Positions 48,890-61,400 of a stretch of 64,000 bases of DNA are shown piece by piece. A model generated the notes under the pieces. That model was not told where the DNA came from and did not search any database. It saw nothing but the letters and a program-made list of their open reading frames with translations. The stretch lies in NCBI RefSeq assembly GCF_050436995.1, contig NC_134757.1:12784501-12848500 (forward strand). The letters run 5' to 3'. Numbering within the stretch: the stretch's first letter is position 1; every line of letters begins with the position of its first letter. Position numbers and translations under genes: made by a program. Origin of the DNA: Anticarsia gemmatalis (lineage: Eukaryota; Arthropoda; Insecta; Lepidoptera; Erebidae).

Positions 48890-49829
48890 TTACTGTTACA
48901 TTTATAACACAAGTATGGAAAAGAAATTATATCACTAAGATAAAAATCTATATTTATACCACTATCGCATAATTTCTGTGTACATTCGAGACCCTCCTTC
49001 TTATTTTCAGCGCAATCACAACTTTATCTGTACTTGTGTTTGTATGACGTAGTTATAAAGAATAAATAGGAATTAAATGGGCTTTCCCGGTGGCAGGTGA
49101 AGAGCCAAGTAATACGGATAAGATATCTTTGTGCGAATTGTGGATCTTAATATTGTAAATGATGCAATTTCTAAAACGGGTGGATACTATCTGGCCCTCG
49201 GATTTCATCGTTGTGCTTTTAATCAAGTTTCTAAAGGGTATATAAAACCTTCTGTAAGGCACATATATCCATATATGCGTATATAAAATCACACGAAAAA
49301 AACACAAGAAAAGAACTCCACTTGCTACGACGTCTACCAATAACGAAAAAAATACATTTTAGTAAGAAAAGAAAACATTTAATCAAGATTAAAGTAATTA
49401 GGGATTTGCAGGAATTAAATCGATGTATACTTGACAAAGGTTTACAATAAGTTAAAATCACAATATGGACGGAAGAAATCATTTTTGAAATTCTTAGGTA
49501 TTGAAATTTTAATCGCATTGGTGGTAACGATACATTTTTGTTAAAATATAACAACCAGGGATTTTCATAAAAATCGTACCATACGTATTCTTAAATATTT
49601 AATTTCTGGAAATTTCTTAAGTTATCGTAGCATATTGTTATCAACCATCAGAATCTATTTACCATACATGTAGCATGGTGTGGTGAGCACGTGCGTGTGT
49701 GAACAACAAACGTTATGTTATTATCAAGTATGTTTTCATTAAATTTTCCACATTTGCTCATAAATACTGCGACAAGGCGTTACGCAGTCTGCTTGAATAC
49801 GTCACGATTTCAGAAAACAGAAACTACCA
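48890..49829. other. Intergenic, nothing recognised
   Basis: AT-rich. Minus-strand frames of 95-107 codons here overlap each other and show no recognisable domain. Confidence 0.4.
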
Positions 49830-49967
49830 GTAGCTCGATTCTTAGCTACTATCGACTACCGACAAAGCTATCGAGAAAATTTATTTGAAAATCTGATCAC
49901 TAACGGGCGGCTGTAGGAACTATTTTGGCAGTACATTTTAATGTTGAACTCTCAATACTCAATGGTT
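49830..49967 (-). mobile_element. MITE family M1, truncated copy
   Basis: GTAGCTCGATTCTTAGCTAC, CTATCGACTACCGACAAAGC and TTTTGGCAGTACATTTTAAT. The far terminus is missing. Confidence 0.7.
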
Positions 49968-49983
49968 TGATTTCTTGCACCAA

Positions 49984-50175
49984 TCTTACTATGAATGCGA
50001 AAGTTTGTGATGTGAAGTATGTATGCATGGATGTTTGTTACTCTTTCTTGAAATTTGGTATTTAGGTAGCTGAAAACCAAGAATAACAGATAGGCTTTTT
50101 ATCCCGGAGTTCCCGAGGGATCGGCATTTACACGGGAAGGATGTCCACGCGGACGAAGTCGCGGGCGGCCTCTAG
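49984..50175 (+). mobile_element. Non-autonomous Helitron-like element, third subfamily
   Basis: Starts TCTTACTATGAATGCGAAAG after an A and ends CGGGCGGCCTCTAG before a T. GGACGAAGTCGCGGGCGGC near the end is a common 3' motif of such elements. Confidence 0.65.
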
Positions 50176-50525
50176 TTGTTAGGTAATAAATGGGTGATCA
50201 TTTGACCAATGAGTAGTAATTGAAGTAATTAGAACTCTCGCTAAGGCAGCTTTGTTAAGCTACCTACTGAATTGATGTATTGCACAATAAATGCAGTCTT
50301 AAGCCTAATGTTAAAAACAACATTTATTTCGTCCCCAAAGCCATAAGTCATCAGATAACTGCATTGTTTATTTCTCGTGAGACAAATCATATTTTATCAC
50401 TGGTTGCTATCTTACTTCTAAACATGAAGATGTGTACTTTTATCACCCAATGTATCTGGTTTGAACTGGATTCTCCATTTTAGCAAAAACGCTGTGTAAA
50501 GTGACAACGTCTGTTTTATGTATAA

Positions 50526-50769
50526 CTAGCTGAACCGCGCTACTTTGCTTGCGTCACATAAGAGAGAATAGGTCAAAATTTTCCCCGCTTATGTAACATT
50601 TTTTACTGATACTCTGCTCCTATTAGTCGTAGCGTGATGATTTATAGCTAATAGCCTTCCTAGATAAATGGGCTTTCCAAATATGAAAGAATTCTTTAAA
50701 TCGGACCTTCGTTCATGAGATTAACGCGTTCAAACAAACGAATCTTCAGCTTTATAAAATTAGTAAAGA
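50526..50769 (-). mobile_element. Non-autonomous Helitron family H1
   Basis: Read on the minus strand, it starts TCTTTACTAATTTTATAAAG after an A and ends GGTTCAGCTAG before a T. Internal GTTACATAAGCGGGG and TTAACGCGTTC parts are homologous to 59972-60230. Confidence 0.78.
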
Positions 50770-50775
50770 TAGATA

Positions 50776-50905
50776 GAATACGGGAATCCCGCTCCAGTCA
50801 GCCTGCGACCACGGCGAGTGCAACCTGCGCCGATACGTTGGGTATTTTAAGGTTAAATGTGTGTTCGCGTTAATTCCCGTATTTAATTATACATTTAACA
50901 TGCAA
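50776..50905 (+). repeat. Interspersed repeat family R3, longest copy
   Basis: Bounded by AATACGGGAATCCCG and TTAATTCCCGTATT, which are inverted at their outer parts. It contains CGAGTGCAACCTGCG. Possibly a small TIR element next to the Helitron. Confidence 0.55.
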
Positions 50906-51030
50906 CGCGAGAGTTTAAAACGTCTGTTTTTTTTTACTCAACATTCTTGAAGTCTTAGGACCTTCGTACTAAAGGCTACACAAGTGTTTTATAATCACCG
51001 ATTATAGACCACCTAGATTTGTATGACGGT

Positions 51031-51626
51031 CAGTGGCAGATTTGCAGTCCTAGCCGCTATAGGCCCCATGCCCTGTGCCGCCCCTTTTTCAGAACCTTGA
51101 ATTATTCACATACGGGAATAGCAACCTACACGCGGGTGGAACTGCAGGCTGCAGCTGATATTATATACTATGCATTTGAGTTATTTGTTATTAATCTTGT
51201 TATAATCAGTGATTATTAGTAGTTTTAATAGATTCGTCATGTCTGTCAGTCTGTCCGTCCGTATGTCACAGTCATTTTATTGAGACTATGCAAACTATAA
51301 GGTTATTTGGAAGGTAGTTGTATCCAATGAACCGCTATAAAGGTGTAGTATAATTTTGAAAAACAGTAAGGTTGACACTCCATACATGTTACTGAGAGAT
51401 GATTTTTTAAAAATACATCGTGTGTTGTCCGCCTGTCGGAATTGCCTCATTGCTCTATACATTATTTCTAAATCTGGTGGGTTTCTCCGTTTCTCCGAAC
51501 CCGTCGCGCGTTCATCGTGCGCGAGTCCGACTCGCAGTTGCCCGATTGTTTGTCACGAAGTGCCGTCCTTAATATCTAGCCGCCCTAGGCCTGGGCCTAC
51601 TGGGCCTTAGGGCAAATCCGCCACTG
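51031..51626. mobile_element. Non-autonomous hAT-type transposon, 596 bp
   Basis: The termini CAGTGGCAGATTTGC and, inverted, CAGTGGCGGATTTGC match at 14 of 15 bases and have the CAGTGG form common in hAT elements. The 8-bp sequence ATGACGGT is present perfectly on both sides (51023-51030 and 51627-51634), as hAT insertion requires. The interior encodes no transposase. Confidence 0.88.
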
Positions 51627-51800
51627 ATGACGGTAGTCTCTTGAACTCTAAAATCTTTGAGCATCGGAATAAATTTCCGTAGCCTTGTGTATCTTAAAAG
51701 ACAGACTTCTTTCAGAACGTATCATATATTTTGGCCTAATGTTGTTTTTTCATCCAAATCACCGTTTTGGAAAGCAAAGAAAACTACAGAATACATAATA

Positions 51801-51811
51801 TTTATTTTATT
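51801..51811 (-). promoter_or_regulatory. Overlapping AATAAA signals, candidate poly(A) site of gene D
   Basis: Two overlapping minus-strand AATAAA hexamers lie about 600 bases past the gene D stop. The interval 51812-52412 has no recognised repeat and would be the 3' UTR. Nearer A-rich sites could be used instead. Confidence 0.35.
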
Positions 51812-52412
51812 TACAATTAATACTAAATCTTAAAATAATCTTCTAATAAATTACCTAAACTATGTACAAGATCTATTTACCCAACCACAAATATGTACAG
51901 ATTTCATACATTTTTCAATCACTCTTACTCACAATTACAACTAATAGGCTTCATTGGAAAGATCACAATTCCTTTACCTACACTTAACAATTTTATCACA
52001 AAATATCCACTTCTCCCTTCACATTAAAATAATAGTTTAAAATCCCTTTAAATCAGAAAATGTACTTGGCTTCAAAAATATAAGATTAACAATTCTACAA
52101 ACTCATATTTTCAATCACAGTTTTTTTGAATGAAAATAGCAATTTAATTCGAACAACGAACAATACGAAGTGATTGTAAAATTACTTTGAAGTTAACAAA
52201 CATTAGTAATTATACTACTTTCGTGGCCAAACTTGCCAAATACGAATTTTTGACTCTGACCCATTTTTCCCATAAATCTTCAAGTTCACGTACACCCACA
52301 ATGTTCTTTTCCCCAAAACTACCATTTCTCCTTGCCTTGCACCCCTGTTTACGTTAGTTCTATAACCTAATTTCTATAATACGAGTATTCGGATATAAGT
52401 ATCCTAGTTCTT
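51812..52412 (-). other. Probable 3' UTR of gene D
   Basis: Follows the TAG stop of gene D, and has no recognised repeat and no coding frame. It ends at overlapping AATAAA signals. Confidence 0.35.
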
Positions 52413-55400
52413 CTATAAGGCGGTCTTCACAAATTTGCCATCTTCCACCGTGTTGCGCGGAGTTGGTGGTTCCACCATTGTCTTTGGTGGTCTTTTAGCG
52501 CCACCTGAAATAATAATAGTCCGTTAGAGATCTTATTTCATTGTCTACTTACTTTTATTTGTGTTTGTATTCATACCGAAACATTCCAAAAGTAATCTAG
52601 TATAGGAACATTATTGAAATAATTTATGAGAAATTTCAGATTAGCGTATAAAACAATCTAATCAAGAATTAAAACTTCAGACAATCATAATAGCTACCAA
52701 CGGTTTTATAAAAAATTCTTTCAAAATAAAAATTCGGGTAAATAAAAATGGCTGGCTTTATATTAGGACTTACCACCCATGAGCAACTTTTGTAGCGTCG
52801 AACAAGGAGCGTCGATAGTAACGCTTAGGATGAACGATGCTATAAACGTGATAGTTACATCCCCCATGAATTTGTAGAACTGTGGACAAGAACAATAATA
52901 TAAAAAATAAAAATATGAATAAAGTTATTTAAGGTATCGCTATAATTTTAATTGGTAGTTTCGAGATCGAAGCCCGGGGCAGACAACATCGCCATCGTGG
53001 TAAAGTTGACTCTATTTCTTGTGGTTTCGGATACCGTCCCGTCGGGCTATGAGAATGATGGCATAGAGTATGTACTGTTGTATTGTTCACACTATGACAC
53101 TTAATTTACCAGTTGGCAAGTCATAATCTACCTAGTCACTTTAGCCTAATAGTCGGCTAGTAAGTCAAGAAATAACCAAACAATTTAAGAGTTTAAGAAA
53201 TAGCGGGGGAGGCCTTTGCCCAGCAGTGGCACACCGACGCAGGCTGAATAAAAAAATACAGTAAATAACGAACTTACATTAGAAGCATCACTGAAGTAGT
53301 AAGTCTTGACCCAGCTGCCGTTGGCAATCATGATGACTGGCAGGTGGACGAGGTACATGGCATACGACATACGAGCTGGCAGCTTCCACATCGACAGCGA
53401 GAGAAACCAGTTGATTGGACCTGAGGAGTAACAAGCTATTTGTTAATTGGTATAATTACCTTTGAGACGTTTCAAGGATAGCTAAGCAGGTGCTTGCAGG
53501 TGGTAAGTGATTGGTGTAGACCTCTACAATCACTTAGTATATCCTGAGGCCAAAGCTTACTCCTAATTAAAGTTTTTTTAAAGCAATAAATTCTGCTTTA
53601 TGTGTTCCTACTTTCGTAAAAGTTTTTATAATATTATTATTTAACATTATTTCGAATACACCGTCACATGGCTATTGCGTATGAATCAAAAGAGCATTTT
53701 TAATAAAAGGATATGGAAATAAATATACGCAAACACCCAAACTAAGATAACAAAAAGGTTTGAATAACAACTGCTTACGGACAAAATCAATTTTAATCTC
53801 CTAACACATAAATTTTATAATTTTCTTCGAAGGCACGCTTAAGCCCTAACATACGTTACGGTTTATTAAAATTTCTACCTACTTAGTACACAGGATAGCT
53901 CACATCAAAGCCTTTTAATCCTTACTACGCATCTCGTTCAATTAACTGAGAAAATGTTTGCAGATAATGAAGAAATAATTTATTTAATACGAGGCTGTAC
54001 CTACTCTTAACTCATGTAAACTGATTCTGAGGTGTGTATAAAGCTATAGAAAACGCGAATACAAAATAAAAATTTTCATACTAATTCATTAAGATTCATT
54101 AAATCAATATTATTATAATTTAGATAGTAGATAATAGGTATAGAACTTCCTAAATCACGTGCATCCTGTACCCATCATTTTGTTTTTTAAATGTAAAACT
54201 TTAATTAGGTACTTGCGACGTCAATTCATGTTTTCACACTCATACGACTACACTCTGTTGATACGTTTATTTGCTAATCTTAAACTAATAGACAACATTT
54301 TGTAAAGTAGTGAATATCTTAGCGAAGGACATGTTTTAGCTACTATTTCCAAAAAAAATCTAACCAACCGGAGCGCAAATGAAGCTTATAATAACTAAAT
54401 GAAGAAATAGTGTTACGTGCCATGATACCATTATTTTATTTAAAACAACCCGCGCTAACAAACGTGACCACTTAAACTTTGAATGAGAACTAACAAGAAT
54501 GAGAAATAGCCTTAATTAAAAACTTCCTGCAGCACTGTCTTGGAAATTAACAGCTCAACTTAAAGTGTTATTTTTCCTTTATATTCCACTAGTTTTGCAA
54601 CCATTCATTATGGAAATAATAGGGAAGAGTGCAACGGTATATTTAAATACTTGTGCGGCTTGTTTATTGCTATGCTGATAAATCCACGCCAATAGAGCGT
54701 GATACTAATATTAAGTAACCGATGAGCGTAAACCCTTCATCATATGACTAAAACATTTAATTCAAATTTTATTAGTATCTCCAACCAACTCGTTCCAAAA
54801 ATGAGTCTAAACCAGTTCAAACAAACAACCATTTTTTTTATGGTTAGCTATAGCTTTAAAAAAAAATTGAAAGCGCAACTTTTATCATACACGTTCGTCT
54901 AAGACATCGACCTCATAGAATAGATTCTCATAGATTTTTCGGAATTAAAAAATACCGACTTTTAGGTTATCCAGGCTACTCATAAGTATTTACAAACTAT
55001 ACCTCCACACTCACAAACTTTGCATTAATAATATATTTTGCAATTAATACGAATAAATATGCATTTAACACGCGAAAAATTACAGCAAAGTCAGAAAAAG
55101 TAAGTTGTATCAACAATATTAATCATTCGCTGCCTTCGTGGCTGTATCTTAGCAAGAAATCAAGCATTAATTGTGCCTTTTTGCATTTTATATGACGTTA
55201 AAAGGATGCGGTTTTCTTTTCATAATGGCTTCTATGTCGCGTGGGAAAGAAAATGTTTTATGGTTCTTAAGTTTTATGTTCTTTTCATCACCTTGAAATA
55301 TATTTTTAAAGTAAACTTGTAAATAATTGAATGTTTGTCATCAACTTTAAATTTAATAAAATATTTTGATATACGATTTCACTATGATACATTTACAAAC

Positions 55401-58400
55401 GCTTGTGGCACAAGATTTTGGATTAGTTGCGATTGATAAAATGACAGCGGATGTACGTGAAACCGCCAAAATTCCTCCTGATAAGTTAACTGATACTTAT
55501 TTAGAAGTCGTTAACCCGCGCTAAGGGTTGTTCACACCTGTCCGAGAGATCCGCATAGACCGCTCGATTGAGTTTTTTAAGGACACATACTTGAGGTACT
55601 AAAACATCGTTTTACGGTAAAGGAGATGGATTCCTACACAATCTTTTTAAAAAGTTGGTGCAAGGGTTTCTTGGACAGGTGTGAAACTAGCCTAACTCTT
55701 TTGCAGACATGTCTTCAAATACGATAATCTTATTAATACATTATGTTGACGATATAATTCATAGACACAGGAAAATGTTAGTGTATGCACAAAACATGCA
55801 ATATTTCATGATTGGGGCTCAAAATTAAGTTTTTAGGTCATGTTGTAGAGTAACATTTACTTACAAATTATTGTCGTATGGCGTGGTGGTGTTTTGTATG
55901 AATTATAAGGGCTTAATTGTAATTTATTGCTTTCCACTAAATTTTATTTAAAAATTTGCCAACTGAATTATTACTGATTTTACTCTACACTCCACGTGTA
56001 GTCATATTTTCAGTAAAGCTTTCATAGAACGCAACTCCTTTTCCTTCATGACATAATTAGTTTTCATGACTACTAAGATGTTAAGGTTAAACGTGATTTT
56101 CAAAGTACAGAAAAAACAGTGTAATAATAATATGTATATTATGAAGCCTGTATTTTTACTTCACTTTTGGATTGCATATGGAATTTATGATGCGAATCAA
56201 AGCTTTTTTCATTGAGGGTGAACCAAATTATTTCTGCAAAACATTTTTCTTTACCAGTTCGCTCTAATAAACCGACACTTTTCTGCCCACTACTACAATC
56301 AAACAATTATTTTTCATTGCAACTATTTTTTTTTAGTTCTTACCTCCATAACCTTGCACGCAAGCGAAGATCAGCCAGCCAAGTCCGACCCCCCAGATGC
56401 CTCTCATGTAGGCGTTGAGGAAATTGTCAAAGAACTGCACGTCGTGGTCCACTTGCATCACTGGGTGGATGGAGAAGATGCAAAACGCCATCATTGCGAA
56501 GGATAGCAGCCAGAGGATGATGATGTTTACCTGTTAGATAAAGAGTCGGTTAGTTGTGTTCGGTGATGACCATGTCTGGATTTCGATTGTATCACAAATG
56601 GGTAACGACTTCGACCTTTAGTTACAGTATTTATATACATAAAGGAGTAATTTAATGTTTTATTTTTCGTTCTAATTCAAATCGAAATATCCTTTATTCT
56701 ATACTTTATTATTAAATTAAGTTTCTCAAATGTTAAATGTATCCTGAGAGCCTTACTTTGGAAATCCTGAGTTTTTTTCCTCTGCACAGATGTAGAATGT
56801 ATCCGTACACCATGCCGACGAAGAACGGAGGAGCCCTGGTCAGTGTGTTGAAGTAATAGTACTGTATGTACTCGTTGAACTGCATGATACGACTGAAAAT
56901 ATAGAAAAGTATAAGAAGTCTGTTCCAACGAGTAAAGTAAAAAATATGTATACTGCATCAATATAAAACATCTTTTTTTAAAGTAACAGAGATTGAGCAC
57001 ATTGTTGAGATGTACCCGTAAGTTAAGTAAAAATTTCTTAAATAATTTTCTTTGCTGTAGAAAATAAAACCACGTATTATGAAAAAATCGCTTAAACCGT
57101 TTAGTTGTCACTATTTTAATGTAAATAAGCCCGCATTTTAAACTACCTATATTTTAACACAATATTCTGTTTAATTTACCTTGGATTAGCAAGAGCAGCA
57201 GACCAGTTATTCAAGAAGCTGTACAGTGAAGAAGACACAAGAGACAGAAGCAAGAAGACGGTGAGGGCTATCCACGCGAAGCTCTCCCGACCGAAGAGGA
57301 AGAACAGCACGATGGGACAGATTATGTATAGCTGAGTGTCCACTGAGAGGTACCAGGAGTGAGCTAGGCACTGGAGAAAAGAAAAATAGTTAAGTCTTTA
57401 TAGAAGATAAAAAATAGCTTTTTATTTTGTAAATAGTAAGAAAGTTAAGCTACTAACTAAGATTATGTTTGTATGGCGTTGGCGTGAAAGTTTCCTATAG
57501 GAACAACTATCAGAAACACTTTTACAAAAATAGTAAATAGGAACAAGACATAAAGCAAAATAGACAGACATATTGTAGGCAATAGTATATTTAGCATCTC
57601 TACATCGATCAGTGAATTGCGGGAAATTTACTTTCATAGATTTAGCATTTAAAAAGTGTTGTAACACGTGATAAAAAAAAAATCTATAAAAATGATGAAG
57701 TACTTACAATTCTCAAAGGATTAACATAATTCTGCACATGCAGCAACGCGGTCCACCAGCTCTCTCTACAGTTCTCAGCAGCATGAGCCACATTCAGCCA
57801 GAACGGTCCATCAGACACGTGGTTAAACACTGAAGCTTGGAGTAAGACTACTGCAGCCAGCAGCGGGAAGATTCGCAGAAGACGGTTGAGGTAGAACAAG
57901 TGGATTGTTCGAATGAAGCGACCTGAAAAGAAAAGAGGATATTAAATTTTTGTTTTTGTGGTGGAGTGATTCAGATTTTTATTTAAGCAATACTAATAAG
58001 ATGACGTGGAAGGCCCAAACGGAGATGGCGGGACCATGTCCAGACGCAGCAAGCGACCAACGGGACTGGAAATCCATGGAAGAAAGGCGATGGCACGGTA
58101 ACGGGACACATGAAAAGGCTAATTGAAGAAAAAGAAACATTAGTCTTAGAGCCCTGCCTCATTAGGACGCCACGGCGGCGTCGCTGGCTAGTATTGAAAT
58201 GTCACGTTGCCACATCGTTGCCACGTGAGTACGGTGACATACATTTCAATATCAACTGCTTGGATACGTAGCCAGCTACGCCGCCATGGCGTCCTAGTGA
58301 AGCAGGGCTCGTAACTACTAACTTTGTTTCTAAGACACTGGATATTAAACATGAATCTCTTAGTTACCAATTCTTAAACTATAGGCACTTGAAGTACATT

Positions 58401-61400
58401 TACTCTGACAAGCTAACGAGACATACATACAAATATTTGTGTGATCTACAAGTATCTATAGGATACATCGGTTTCGGGTTTTTGCACTCCTTGTCAGTGA
58501 TCTATTAATAAATATAGAAGGCAAATAACCTTAGTAACACAAAAATTATAAGTCATTATGATAGAGATCACAAAATTGCTATCATATTACTTTGTACTGT
58601 ATTTCTAATCGCGTTGATCTATTAATAAAAGTAAATCAGATTTCCTGAATACAAGGTTACTTTTGACATTCCTTTGTCTGGCATTAAAAATATTTGTACA
58701 CTATCTATGTACCTATGTATTGTGTTGTTACTACCTTTATGTACTTTTGTATTCTAAGGTTCGAATTTTAATACACTCATCATATTTTTGTTATATTTGG
58801 TACTCTGAACAGTCTGTACAATTGAATTAGGAGTTTATATTTAAAATAAACTGAAAAATAGTGTCTACGGCGCCCGTTAGAGGCACTAATAAAATTTGCA
58901 TACAACATTTCTCAATAGCTGGCTCTATTAAATCCTTTACGAGCAACACATAATTGTTTATCATTATTTTGCTAAATTATATTGAAATTGATCCCCAGAG
59001 TTTGCAGTATAAAGTTCATTAGCAAATAATATATTGATAGTAAAATGTAATACTGAATATGTATTTAAACGCGTTCAATGTTATTGAACAATACACTGAA
59101 CTAAGCAAACGTGTAAGTACTTTACACCCTTGGGGGATGAAGGTATTGAACGTATAAGCACACTAAGAGGTACTATCGAACTTGAATAATATTTGGGTGG
59201 AATATTGATTTTGTATACGAAGAGTTTATAGATATTTGCATTTGTAATTGAAAGCGTCATTTGAATTATTAATGTGAGTGTAAAATACAGTTATATTAAA
59301 ATGTAAAATTTTGTAGTGCAATAGTAAATGAACATATTATTTCGTACAACTCTGCATACCGTCGGGTAATACTGGTGTGATATTATTTATGTTGTTAAGA
59401 AACTTTTAAGCTACAATTTTTAAGTGCAGTGGTATGGTTGTCATTATTTCCAAACAGAGCTCATATTAGTTGCTGATTCACAAAACAACAACTAGACTCA
59501 AAACAAGTCACAAATTCGTTGTTTCGGGTCTGATAATGCTTCGATTGCTTTTTCTGGGTTTTATAAAAGTCTTTTAGGCATAAGAATTTTTACATAAAAT
59601 GGGTTTTTGCTTGTTCAAAATAATATACATTCAAATGACACTCACCCTTGCTAATTTTGCCAATAGTAGCATAGACAGCAAGAATACCGCTGAGTAAGAA
59701 GAATGTGTCCACCACAATAGGAGCTGATGTGATCCATACGCTTGTTATTTTAGACATCCACTGTGGAAAAACATAATTGGTTAATATTTAGCCAAAAACA
59801 TAAGATGGAACGAAAAATACGTGTTATTTGAGACCCTTGAAACCCTGCACTTTGACAAACCGAAATCAATTATTAAGTGTTATTTGACAAAAGGAAAACC
59901 AAATAGCAGCTGCAGAATTTATCATAGCAAATACGGGTAAATGACCAAGGTTACGCGCTTTTTATAAGAAACTAGCTGACCCGCGCAACTTCGCTTGCGT
60001 CACATAAGATAATCATAACTTTCCCTGTTTTTGTAACATTTTTCACTGGTACTCTGCTCCTATTGGTCGTAGCTTGATGATTTATAGTCTATAGCCTATC
60101 TCAATAAATGGGCTATCTAGCACTGAAATAATTTTTCAAATCGGACCAGTTGTTCCCGAGATTAGCGCGTTCAAACAAACAAACAAACAATCAAACAAAA
60201 AACTCTTCAGCTTTATAATATTAGTATAGATACTATTATTTTGGAAGGAAACGAACTCACTGCTCTGCTTTATACTGCAGTTAATTTAAAAATTAACAAT
60301 AACTGTCTAACTGCATGCAAAAAAAAACATACTGATAAAGTAATTTAATTTGTCCGCATTGGAGTAGCTAAGGGTGTACGGGGTTTGATTCTCAATAAAA
60401 AATGTGTGATAAACAAATATGTAGGGTAAGGTTAGCCTATATCTACTTGTATTTTGTAAGTAAAAGTCTTTACGAGATAAGATTTCTTCAAGGTACGAGA
60501 ACTTCCTTTAACGGAAAAACAAAGAAACTCCACTTACTTGAATAGTATACCCCATATTATGAATAAAACCGAGCAGTGTCATGCAGTACGTGTGTCCTAC
60601 AACGACCCACAACATGGATATCGCCCGGATACCGTCGATGCACTCCAGTGCTCCTGGTGAAGACTTGAAGGTGAGGAACCGGCGCGTGTTCGTGTAGATT
60701 GAGAAGGAAGTGTACAGTGGACTGACTCTTGAAGCGTCTGGAACAAATATGCACGGATAAATAAATAATACATTTTTTAAATAGACCTCATTAGAAGGAT
60801 ATACAAGAGGCATACGTTCAGCAGTGGACACAGATATGCTGAGAAGAAGAAGAAGAAGATTTCATGTTTTGATTGCTACCTAGGTGGCACAACTGTGTAT
60901 GACCACCAGTAGCGGGTTTCTCCAAAATCGGTACTGTCGAGTATTGAAAGTTTGTTAAATAATTTAAAAACTGTACTGCCAAAATAGTTCCTGCAATGCC
61001 CGCTAGAGGCATTGATCAGATTTTCATACAAAATTTCTTGGTAGCTAGCCGGTCGTCGCTAGTTTCTTGTGATCAAGAATCGAGCTACACGTTTCGTGTT
61101 AGATTTTCGGGTCAAGCAAAGTGCTATATGTTACTTTTTTAATTTTTTCTCAAAAGTTGCTCGGAGCTTTTTTACCGTGCCCAGTATATGCCAATTATTT
61201 TGCGTTTTATTACATGCAACTTGTTTTATAAATTCTGAGACATGTGTGAATTTTATGCATAACGGCCTGCGCCCTACATCTTCGCGTATAACATCTATAC
61301 TTATATTATAAAGCTAAAGAGTTTGTTTGTTTGTTTGATTGTTTGTTTGTTTGTTTGTTTGAACGCGCTAATCTCAGGAACTACTGGTCCGATTTGAAAA

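Noticed and set aside
48689..48907. 72-codon plus-strand frame rich in RQTD repeats
   Set aside because: Produced by the ACAG microsatellite, with no splice or start context.
49053..49554. Overlapping minus-strand frames of 95 and 107 codons
   Set aside because: Mutually overlapping in different frames, low complexity, with no domain or splice context.
53205..53245. Conserved GAGGCCTTTGCCCAGCAGTG site (also near 21970 and 36800)
   Set aside because: It is the common tail signature of lepidopteran repeats, too short here to delimit an element or infer a regulatory role.
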